DNA of 10,441 nt. It comes from Treponema sp. GTDB taxonomy: Bacteria > Spirochaetota > Spirochaetia > Treponematales > Treponemataceae. This document shows positions 1-5,708 of this stretch, piece after piece. The position numbers and the translations under genes were made by a program. How positions within the stretch are numbered: the first letter of the stretch is position 1; each line of letters starts with the position of its first letter. The stretch is from contig JAILQA010000400.1 of NCBI GenBank assembly GCA_024699205.1, forward strand, positions 1 to 10,441, written 5' to 3'. Below the pieces are notes generated by a model that was given only the letters and a program-made list of their open reading frames with translations, was not told the origin of the DNA and made no database searches.

Positions 1-3
1 TGA

Positions 4-9
4 TATATT
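4..9 (+). promoter_or_regulatory. Probable -10 box of the tRNA-Leu gene
   Basis: The hexamer TATATT matches the sigma-70 -10 consensus at five of six positions. It ends 9 bp before the first base of the tRNA, a spacing that would start transcription at or just before the mature 5' end. The -35 element would lie left of the window, so the promoter cannot be confirmed. Confidence 0.4.
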
Positions 10-18
10 TTCTCCAAC

Positions 19-101
19 GCCGGAGTGGTGGAATGGTAGACACGACAGACTCAAAATCTGTTGCGAGCAATCGTGTAAGAGTTCAAGTCTCTTCTCCGGT
101 A
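19..101 (+). tRNA. tRNA-Leu, anticodon CAA
   Basis: A full class II cloverleaf can be folded. The acceptor stem GCCGGAG (19-25) pairs with CTCCGGT (94-100), with a G-U first pair and discriminator A101. The D stem is GTG/CAC (28-30, 41-43) around a loop containing GG. The anticodon stem ACAGA/TCTGT (45-49, 57-61) holds the loop CTCAAAA with anticodon CAA at 52-54, which reads UUG. A long variable arm (62-76) has its own short stem, GCGA/TCGT. The T stem AAGAG/CTCTT encloses TTCAAGT. The long variable arm and the A discriminator agree with leucine. The 3' CCA is not encoded (the next bases are TCT), so it must be added after transcription. The gene stands alone, with a terminator 6 bp downstream. 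Its last 22 bases are duplicated at 289-310. Confidence 0.97.
80..101 (+). repeat. Direct repeat copy 1: 3' tail of tRNA-Leu
   Basis: These 22 bases form the distal T-arm and the 3' acceptor strand of the intact tRNA gene. They are identical to 289-310, and the match stops at the base on either side. tRNA 3' ends of this type are the classic core sites of tyrosine-recombinase elements, so this could be one attachment-site copy. No integrase is present in the window. Confidence 0.8.
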
Positions 102-107
102 TCTAGG

Positions 108-134
108 GACTTCTCTTTTAAGGGAAGTCTTTTT
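108..134 (+). terminator. Rho-independent terminator of tRNA-Leu
   Basis: An 8-bp stem, GACTTCTC (108-115) with GGGAAGTC (122-129) including one T-G pair, closes a 6-base loop and is followed directly by five T residues, then G and four more T. It lies just after the tRNA 3' end, as expected for a single-gene tRNA transcript. Confidence 0.85.
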
Positions 135-194
135 GTTTTAACCACACTTTTCATATAAGACCGACTGAACTCCGCTCGAGGACAAGCTCTCGCG

Positions 195-279
195 CTCGCT
201 CGATAAATCTCGCTCGAAGCCATTTTGTCGATGAACCTAAACAAACCGCTGACGCGCTTTGTTTTTAACGGTTCTTCGA
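195..279. other. Non-coding segment with a short direct repeat and imperfect hairpin
   Basis: The spacer between the two tRNA tails (102-288) contains no plausible gene. It holds the 9-mer CTCGCTCGA twice, at 195-203 and 209-217. It also holds an imperfect inverted repeat: TCGATGAACC (228-237) against GGTTCTTCGA (270-279), with a further weak match between TAAACAAA (238-245) and the T-rich stretch 258-267. The stretch from about 170 to 260 is more GC-rich than the neighbouring intergenic DNA. It may be an extragenic repeat or the decayed remains of an inserted element; no function can be assigned. Confidence 0.4.
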
Positions 280-288
280 TTATAGGCT

Positions 289-310
289 AGTTCAAGTCTC
301 TTCTCCGGTA
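289..310 (+). repeat. Direct repeat copy 2: orphan tRNA-Leu 3' tail (possible att remnant)
   Basis: An exact second copy of the last 22 bases of the tRNA-Leu gene, including the T-loop, the 3' acceptor strand and the discriminator A. The sequence before it (about 230-288) does not fold into a tRNA 5' half, so this is a tail only, not a second gene. It is followed by its own terminator. The likely reading is the displaced 3' end left when an element integrated into the tRNA gene and later decayed to about 190 bp. A partial tandem gene duplication with loss of the 5' half is the alternative. Confidence 0.6.
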
Positions 311-316
311 GATTTA

Positions 317-342
317 CGCTTTCCATTAGGGAAGCGTTTTTT
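317..342 (+). terminator. Second rho-independent terminator, after the orphan tRNA tail
   Basis: CGCTTTCC (317-324) pairs with GGGAAGCG (329-336) through 8 bp with one T-G pair and a 4-base loop, followed by six T residues. It follows the orphan tRNA tail by 6 bp, exactly the arrangement seen after the intact tRNA. It shares the AGGGAAG arm, the T-run and a following TTTAACCA with the first terminator, suggesting that the duplication originally covered tail plus terminator. On the minus strand the T-run is absent, so it is a poor terminator for the converging comM gene. Confidence 0.8.
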
Positions 343-361
343 ATTTAACCATGGCGTTTTA

Positions 362-1951
362 CTACCCCACCATATCAAACTCAGGGACCATGTTCACGCA
401 CAGCTTTCTATATTCCACAGCTTCAGCAAGATGATCCTTTTGAATAGTCTGGCTTCCTTCAATATCCGCAATCGTTCTTGCAACCTTCATGCAACCAGAA
501 ACAGCACGCGGAGAAAAACCATACCGCAAAACAGCATTATCCAAAACCCTTTGTGCGGAAGCAGACAATTCACAGAACTCCTGAACCTCATTAGGCAAAA
601 GTTTTTCATTTCTAACTCCTTGTCTCTGGCGTTGAGTTTTTACAGCCCTCGCAATCCCTCGTCTAATTTCATCAGTAGAAATAAGCCTTTCTCTCTCCTC
701 GGCAGGATTCTCTGATTCACTGTTATTTTCCACAAAAACTCTAAGTTCGATTCTATCCAGTAAAGGAGCTGAAAACTTTTTCCAATACTGATCAACCGAT
801 TTCAAACTGCATAAACAGATTTTTGATTTTGACCCATAATTACCGCACGGACACGGATTAACCGCCATCAGCAGCTGAAACTGCGCCGGATAACTCGTAG
901 TCCGTCCAGCCCTGCACAAGGTAATACTTCCGCTTTCCAAAGGTACCCGTAACATCTGAAGAACCGACGACCTGAATTCCGCCGCCTCATCCAAAAATAA
1001 AACTCCATTATGAGCAAGAGAAATTTCTCCCGGCCTGCAGTTGATACCACCACCGCAAATTCCTTCTATCGAAGCCGTCTGATGCGGAATTCTAAAAGGC
1101 GGAATCCTCACAAGCGGTTCAGATGGTTTTATAAGACCAGCCAGAGACCAGATTCTCGTAACCGACTGAGCCTCCTCCAGCGTTAAAATAGGATTTATCG
1201 CAGGAAATTTTTGAATCGCCATTGTCTTCCCACAACCAGGAGCCCCAAGAGCAAGCAAATTGTGACCACCAGCCGCAGCAATCTGCAAAGCGCGAATCAG
1301 CTTATACTGCCCCTTCACCTCTGCAAATTCATAACCGGACGAAATCTCAGGAAAATAAATTCCATCATAATTCATGCATCCCGGAGGAAGATAATTCGTC
1401 TCCACACCGTCCGATAGTCCCCGCCCCTCGTAAAACGAATAATCCTGCAGCGCCCTAAAAGCATTTTCCAGAGAATCAGCACCGTAAACCTGAACTCCAT
1501 TAATTTCACGAGCTTCATCCGCATTCTGAACAGGAACAATACAGCGCATAATTCCACTCGAAACCGCAGTCGATACCGCAGCATGAATCCCTTTCACCGG
1601 CCGGATTTTACCACTCAACTCAAGTTCTCCCATAACAAGAATCGGCTCAGCAATAAATTTTGCCGCTCCCAAAGCCTCAGCATTAGCAGCCAGAACCGCA
1701 AGAGCAATCGGCAAATCAAAACCAGCCCCTTCCTTTTTCAAGTCAGCAGGAGACAAACTAATCAAAACCCTCTCAGGCGGAAAATCAAAGCCGGAATTTC
1801 TAATTGCAGCCCTCATTCTCTCCCGAGATTCCTTGACAGTCCCATCCGCAAGTCCAACAATATCCACCGCCGGAATTCCACGCCGCAAATCCACTTCAAC
1901 CGTCACAAGTGCACCTTCATACCCAAAGGGCGAAAACGAATAAATCTTCAT
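362..1951 (-). CDS. comM: ComM/YifB-family Mg-chelatase-like AAA+ ATPase
   Basis: The 529-residue protein has the complete ComM/YifB layout. An N-terminal ChlI/Lon-protease-like S5-fold domain covers about residues 1-170 and includes the typical GELELSGKIRPVKG segment near 108-121. The AAA+ module follows, with Walker A GAPGCGKT at 226-233, Walker B VLFLDE at 317-322 and the PLLDRIE arginine motif around 396-402. A Cys cluster, CPC at 367-369 and CLC at 379-381, could bind zinc. A C-terminal helical Mg_chelatase_C domain ends the protein. In naturally transformable bacteria ComM is a hexameric motor that extends branch migration of incoming DNA; in other bacteria, including spirochaetes, its role is unsettled. 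The ATG at 1951 is preceded by GGGAG (1958-1962) at 6 bases. The length is normal for the family and no defect is visible. It diverges from the methyltransferase operon, and no own terminator is evident downstream. Confidence 0.95.
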   Translation of the reverse strand: MKIYSFSPFGYEGALVTVEVDLRRGIPAVDIVGLADGTVKESRERMRAAIRNSGFDFPPERVLISLSPADLKKEGAGFDLPIALAVLAANAEALGAAKFIAEPILVMGELELSGKIRPVKGIHAAVSTAVSSGIMRCIVPVQNADEAREINGVQVYGADSLENAFRALQDYSFYEGRGLSDGVETNYLPPGCMNYDGIYFPEISSGYEFAEVKGQYKLIRALQIAAAGGHNLLALGAPGCGKTMAIQKFPAINPILTLEEAQSVTRIWSLAGLIKPSEPLVRIPPFRIPHQTASIEGICGGGINCRPGEISLAHNGVLFLDEAAEFRSSVLQMLRVPLESGSITLCRAGRTTSYPAQFQLLMAVNPCPCGNYGSKSKICLCSLKSVDQYWKKFSAPLLDRIELRVFVENNSESENPAEERERLISTDEIRRGIARAVKTQRQRQGVRNEKLLPNEVQEFCELSASAQRVLDNAVLRYGFSPRAVSGCMKVARTIADIEGSQTIQKDHLAEAVEYRKLCVNMVPEFDMVG

Positions 1952-2015
1952 AAAAAACTCCCATAAAACAAGTAAAACAAATTAAAATAAAATTTATTTT
2001 CTGCCTATTAATTAG

Positions 2016-2091
2016 TTTTTTTTTGAAGATTTCGGACCATTTTCCCCAAAAAAAATTGATTTTTTTATTTTTTTTTAAATTTGGGCAAAAT
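2016..2091. other. AT-rich divergent spacer with homopolymer runs and inverted repeat
   Basis: Between comM and the methyltransferase operon lie a T9 run (2016-2024), C4A8 (2044-2055), T7 (2060-2066) and T9 (2068-2076). ATTTTCCCCAAA (2039-2050) is an inverted copy of TTTGGGCAAAAT (2080-2091) with one mismatch, so a stem could form around the T-rich loop. The region may carry the comM promoter, but no clear -35/-10 pair could be picked out in such AT-rich sequence. Confidence 0.45.
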
Positions 2092-2128
2092 CGCTCCCAC
2101 AACTCACCTTCCGCAGCTTACCTACGGC

Positions 2129-2149
2129 CGGTCTGCCTCCGGCAGACTG
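2129..2149. repeat. GC-rich hairpin in the comM/methyltransferase spacer
   Basis: GTCTGCC (2131-2137) and GGCAGAC (2141-2147) form a perfect 7-bp stem with a TCC loop, extendable by G-T and C-G pairs to 2129-2149. It sits in a block (about 2094-2192) distinctly richer in GC than the poly-A/T DNA to its left and the coding region to its right. No T-run follows on either strand, so it is not an intrinsic terminator. It looks like an extragenic palindrome, but whether it is repeated elsewhere in the genome cannot be seen here. Confidence 0.5.
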
Positions 2150-2202
2150 CTACGCACTGCTCCACGTTCGGTGCCCATCCCTTCAATCACCAGTCGTAAA
2201 AA

Positions 2203-2231
2203 TTGACAACAGTTAAAAAATGGGCTAAATT
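2203..2231 (+). promoter_or_regulatory. Probable sigma-70 promoter of the methyltransferase operon
   Basis: A perfect -35 box TTGACA (2203-2208), a 17-bp spacer and TAAATT (2226-2231, four of six matches to TATAAT) lie just upstream of the first methyltransferase. Transcription would start near 2237-2239, giving a leader of about 16 bases before the ATG at 2254. The same TTG could be read as an in-frame alternative start codon, but it would then lie inside the -35 box and outside the transcript. Confidence 0.55.
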
Positions 2232-2253
2232 CTTCTTATACGAGCCGTTAAAA

Positions 2254-3369
2254 ATGCAGACACAAGTTCAGGAAGAAAACAAAGATTATTTAACAACTCA
2301 AATAATTACCTACATCGGAAACAAACGCAGTCTTATTAAAAACATTGAAGAGGAAATTCTTTTAATAACAAAAGAACTGAATCAGCAGAAACTCGTATGT
2401 GCAGATATTTTTTCCGGCTCAGGAATCGTTGCTCGTATGCTTAAAAGATATTCCAGCAGGCTCATTGCCAACGATTTAGAAAATTATTCTTCCCTAATTA
2501 ACAGCTGCTACCTCACAAACAAAAGAGACTATCCTCAAAATCTCTGCACTCAGCTTCTTGAACAAATCCAGAATGAATGCAATCAGAATAAATACGAAGG
2601 CATAATCACCCAAAACTATGCTGCAAAAGACGACAATAACATCCAGAAAGGTGAACGGGTTTTTTACACACATCAAAATGCCCTTCTTATAGATACCTAC
2701 CGCACTCTTATCGATAAACTCATCACTCAGGAAGAATTGAAACGCTTTTTCCTCGCCCCCCTTATCACTCAGGCTTCAATCCATGTAAATACAAGCGGAG
2801 TTTTTAAGGGCTTTTACAAAGACAAAGAAACAGGAATAGGAAGTTTTGGTGCCAGCGGGAAAAATGCTCTTACACGAATCTTAGGAAAAATTGAGCTCAC
2901 GCAACCAGTTTTCAGTAATTTTGAAAGTCAAGTTCAGATTTATCAGCAGGACGCTGTTGCACTTTCTCAAGAACTTAAGAATCTTGATATCGTCTATCTC
3001 GATCCACCCTACAATCAGCATCCTTACGGCTCAAATTATTTTATGCTCAATCTTATCCTTAAAAATAAAATTGATGTTCCAATCAGCAAAGTAAGCGGAA
3101 TCACCCAGGACTGGAACCGTTCAGCTTTCAACAAGACAAGTCTCGCCCTAAAATCTCTTGAAAAAATTGTTGATTCCCTGGATTCAAAATACATAATTAT
3201 TTCCTACAATTCAGAAGGCTTTATCACTTTTGAACAGATGACGCAAATGCTGCAAAAATACGGACAATTAAAAACCGTCGAAATTGATTACAACACCTTC
3301 AGAGGCAGCCGTAATCTTCAAAACCGCAGCATTTATGTTTCAGAATATCTTTTTGTATTAAAAAAATAA
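2254..3369 (+). CDS. D12-class adenine-specific DNA methyltransferase
   Basis: The protein should transfer a methyl group from S-adenosylmethionine to N6 of adenine in a specific DNA site. From the ATG at 2254 it has 371 residues. YIGNKRSL (20-27) is the N-terminal motif X-like element, DIFSGSG (51-57) is the SAM-binding motif I, and DIVYLDPPYNQHPYGSNY (from about 245, DPPY at 250-253) is catalytic motif IV. The order X, I, target-recognition region, IV is that of the alpha/D12 group (MethyltransfD12, COG3392-like), distinct from the next gene. An in-frame TTG at 2203 would add 17 residues, but it coincides with a -35 box and the extension precedes the family's conserved start; the ATG is preferred although it has no strong Shine-Dalgarno. 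A second methyltransferase follows after 16 bp, surely in the same operon. The target sequence is unknown and no nuclease partner is visible. Confidence 0.9.
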   Translation: MQTQVQEENKDYLTTQIITYIGNKRSLIKNIEEEILLITKELNQQKLVCADIFSGSGIVARMLKRYSSRLIANDLENYSSLINSCYLTNKRDYPQNLCTQLLEQIQNECNQNKYEGIITQNYAAKDDNNIQKGERVFYTHQNALLIDTYRTLIDKLITQEELKRFFLAPLITQASIHVNTSGVFKGFYKDKETGIGSFGASGKNALTRILGKIELTQPVFSNFESQVQIYQQDAVALSQELKNLDIVYLDPPYNQHPYGSNYFMLNLILKNKIDVPISKVSGITQDWNRSAFNKTSLALKSLEKIVDSLDSKYIIISYNSEGFITFEQMTQMLQKYGQLKTVEIDYNTFRGSRNLQNRSIYVSEYLFVLKK

Positions 3370-3374
3370 AAATC

Positions 3375-3378
3375 GGAG
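3375..3378 (+). promoter_or_regulatory. Ribosome binding site of the second methyltransferase
   Basis: GGAG lies 7 bases before the ATG at 3386, within the 16-bp gap between the two methyltransferase genes. It supports separate initiation of the second gene on a shared transcript. Confidence 0.7.
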
Positions 3379-3385
3379 AATTAAA

Positions 3386-4624
3386 ATGGCTTTTGCAATT
3401 CAATGGACAGACACAGCAGAAAAATATGATGATGATTCACTCTTAAAAGACTGTCACCTGCAAACACTATCCTCAGCAAAAGACCCCGACTCTCAGGAAA
3501 ATCCAAATCTTTTTATTGAAGGCGACAATTATCCTGTTCTAAAGCTTCTCAAAAACGAATACGCCCAGAAAGTTGATATCATTTATATTGATCCGCCTTA
3601 CAACACAGGCAATTCCTTTACGTATTCAGATAATTTTTCGAACAACGACGACCATCATTCCGCCTGGCTTAGTTTTATGAACCGCCGCTTACTTCTCGCC
3701 CGCGATTTTCTTTGTGATTCCGGCTGCATTTTTATAGCCATTGACCAGAGTGAACTCTATCAGCTTAAACTTTTGTGCGACATGATTTTTGGTGAAGATA
3801 ATTTTGTAAACGATTTTATGTGGCTTCACGGAAAAGGCAAAAAAGATACCTGGTCTAGAACCTTACAACAGCATACGCTTTGTTATGCAAAAAATAAAAA
3901 AGATTTAAAACCTTTTGTAGAAAAAGAACTCACTTCCTGGGCAAAAACCAATGCCGATAATGATCCGCGCGGCAACTGGTTCAGCGGAAGCATAAGTTTT
4001 TCGGAAAAACGCTCCAATCCAAATCACAAAAATTATTATTCAATAAAATCACCTTCCGGAATTGAATGGACGCGCCAATGGATGGTAAGTCAGGAAGAAA
4101 TGAAAAAACTGCTTTCCGAAAATAAAATCTATTTTGGTCCGGCTCCTGAGTACAAGGGCGTTCCGCGAGTTAAGATTTTTAATAATGAACAAACCGAAGT
4201 TATTCCCAAAAACATAATCGACTGCACGGATTCTACGCGTAAAGCTCAAAAAAAGCTGGATGAACTGCTCGGCTATAAAGATTCAAAAACTCATGCCTTT
4301 GATAATCCAAAACCTGTTGATTTGATTGAACATTTAATCGAAATCACTGACATGAAAAACGATGCTTTGATTATGGATTTTTTTGCCGGCAGCGGAACAA
4401 CTTTTGAAGCAGTCTGTGCCCTGAATGCACGCTCTGGCGGAAAAAGAAAATGCATTTTAATTCAAAAACCCGAACTCATCCAAAATCAAACTGAGGAAAA
4501 CACAACGCAAAATACGGATTTTAAAACCATTGCCGACATATGCCGCACCAGAATTGCAATCGTTGCCCAAAAGTATGATTCCAAAATCCAGATGAAAAAG
4601 TTTATGAATGAGTTTCGGATTTAA
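3386..4624 (+). CDS. Mod-like (beta-class) DNA methyltransferase
   Basis: A 412-residue SAM-dependent DNA methyltransferase, most likely N6-adenine specific. The N-terminal NLFIEGDNYPVLKLL segment (41-55) and IIYIDPPYNTGNSF (65-78, DPPY at 69-72) are typical of type III Mod proteins. The SAM-binding motif I, DFFAGSGTT (331-339), lies near the C-terminus, so the motif order IV, target-recognition region, I marks the beta class. The region 145-300, including DPRGNW (193-198) and VPRVKIF (259-265), should recognise the DNA target. At 412 residues it is shorter than many type III Mod subunits, and no res helicase-nuclease gene follows: the next gene converges from the other strand after 15 bp. 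It could be a solitary methyltransferase or one of a pair that methylates the two strands of an asymmetric site. Every motif needed for catalysis is intact. Confidence 0.9.
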   Translation: MAFAIQWTDTAEKYDDDSLLKDCHLQTLSSAKDPDSQENPNLFIEGDNYPVLKLLKNEYAQKVDIIYIDPPYNTGNSFTYSDNFSNNDDHHSAWLSFMNRRLLLARDFLCDSGCIFIAIDQSELYQLKLLCDMIFGEDNFVNDFMWLHGKGKKDTWSRTLQQHTLCYAKNKKDLKPFVEKELTSWAKTNADNDPRGNWFSGSISFSEKRSNPNHKNYYSIKSPSGIEWTRQWMVSQEEMKKLLSENKIYFGPAPEYKGVPRVKIFNNEQTEVIPKNIIDCTDSTRKAQKKLDELLGYKDSKTHAFDNPKPVDLIEHLIEITDMKNDALIMDFFAGSGTTFEAVCALNARSGGKRKCILIQKPELIQNQTEENTTQNTDFKTIADICRTRIAIVAQKYDSKIQMKKFMNEFRI

Positions 4625-4639
4625 TCATTCAATAGGAAT

Positions 4640-5656
4640 CTATTTCATTACAACATCAAAGGCAACAATAGGGAAATAATAGTAACAAATCTTTTTTCCA
4701 TCATCTTCAAATAGAGGAGATTTATTCTCATCCGCTAAAGCAAAATAAGAACATTCGCCGTAGATTTCCCCATCGATAGTTTCTTTCGTGAATTTATCTG
4801 AAATATTATAATCCTTAAAAGATTCATCTATTCCACCACCGCCCCACACACCACCGTGAAGACAAGTATTTTTTGTAACATTACCTGTTGCTTTTAAGAA
4901 ATCCTCTCTAAAATCATCACCCCAAAAATGAATATAAAAGTAACCGTTATCTAAAAGTGCAGTTTTTCCTTCATCTGTAGAACCGTTGATAGATGTTCCA
5001 TCAGCAAATTTTATTATTGGAAATTCCTTAAAACTTATGGTTTTGTTTGCTTTATTGAATTCAATTACGCCTTTCTGCTCAACTTTAACGTCTGAATTCA
5101 TATCTAGGCTTTTCAAACTTTTCATATATTCATTATATCTTTCTGTATTTTCTGTTGCCGTTGTATACAAATGCAAAGGACCATCCGTATCTTCAACACC
5201 GCAACAAAAATAAACATTTACGGTACTTAAAGCACTTTCATCAAGTTTTATGGTTTCTTTGATTTCGAATTCTTCACCAGCTTTAATATCAGTTGCAATT
5301 GGTTTTATTTTCTTGCTTTCTGAAATAAGGTGTGTCCAGTCTCCAGTTTCACTTATATCAGCAACGAGCATATGAAGCTTTTTTATATCGCGATTACTTT
5401 TTCCTTTCCAGCAAAAAGTAACAGAATCTCCAGCTTTTGGAAGATTGTCATTAAAAAGGTATGTAATATTATATCTATCAGATTGACGATATGAATAAAA
5501 TGATATTCCAAAGGTGTTGTAGTATAAAACAACATCATTTAACTGATTTGTAACATCTACTGTAAACTCATTATTATCTTCAACGTTTTGATCTGCACAT
5601 CCAGCTAAACACATTACTACCAAAAGAATCATGATTCCTTTTAAAAATTTTTTCAT
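4640..5656 (-). CDS. Putative lipoprotein of unknown function
   Basis: I do not recognise this 338-residue protein. It starts with a classic lipoprotein signal: MKKFLKG, a hydrophobic stretch (8-17) and the lipobox LAGC, with C20 as the expected lipidated residue, so it should be membrane-anchored outside the cytoplasm. The mature part is rich in aromatic residues and alternating beta-like segments (VTFCWKGKS at 79-87, VNVYFCCG at 146-153, FYIHFWGDDF at 240-249) and has a glycine-rich LHGGVWGGGGIDE stretch (266-278). Six cysteines besides C20 and C16 (82, 151, 152, 265, 302, 324) could form disulfides. No enzyme motif is visible, and a beta-sandwich binding or surface role is only a guess. 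The ATG at 5656 has a strong AGGAGG site. It lies 52 bp downstream of the GH31 gene on the same strand, so co-transcription is possible, and converges on the methyltransferase operon. Confidence 0.85.
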   Translation of the reverse strand: MKKFLKGIMILLVVMCLAGCADQNVEDNNEFTVDVTNQLNDVVLYYNTFGISFYSYRQSDRYNITYLFNDNLPKAGDSVTFCWKGKSNRDIKKLHMLVADISETGDWTHLISESKKIKPIATDIKAGEEFEIKETIKLDESALSTVNVYFCCGVEDTDGPLHLYTTATENTERYNEYMKSLKSLDMNSDVKVEQKGVIEFNKANKTISFKEFPIIKFADGTSINGSTDEGKTALLDNGYFYIHFWGDDFREDFLKATGNVTKNTCLHGGVWGGGGIDESFKDYNISDKFTKETIDGEIYGECSYFALADENKSPLFEDDGKKICYYYFPIVAFDVVMK

Positions 5657-5663
5657 TTTCTAA

Positions 5664-5669
5664 CCTCCT
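5664..5669 (-). promoter_or_regulatory. Strong Shine-Dalgarno of the lipoprotein gene
   Basis: AGGAGG, a perfect anti-16S match, lies 7 bases before the ATG at 5656. It is the strongest ribosome binding site in the window and fixes the start and hence the signal peptide. Confidence 0.85.
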
Positions 5670-5708
5670 AATCTCTACCATAAATAGTAAAGAAATAATT
5701 TAATAGTT

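Noticed and set aside
230..310. A second complete tRNA gene ending at the orphan tail
   Set aside because: No acceptor 5' strand, D-arm or anticodon stem can be matched upstream of 289; only the 3' portion is present.
1583..1966. 127-codon open frame on the plus strand opposite comM
   Set aside because: It lies wholly antisense to the conserved N-terminal domain of comM, its product is basic and low in complexity, and it has no ribosome binding site or recognisable motif.
1917..2102. Short minus-strand frame spanning the comM start and the AT-rich spacer
   Set aside because: The product is mostly Lys, Phe and Ile translated from homopolymer runs. It overlaps the comM start in another frame and has no credible ribosome binding site.
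2254..4624. Complete type III restriction-modification system
   Set aside because: A type III system needs a large Res helicase-nuclease gene. The region after the Mod-like gene holds only an opposite-strand lipoprotein.
4610..4650. Bidirectional terminator between the converging methyltransferase and lipoprotein genes
   Set aside because: Only 4- to 5-bp imperfect complementarity is present, without a T-run on either strand.
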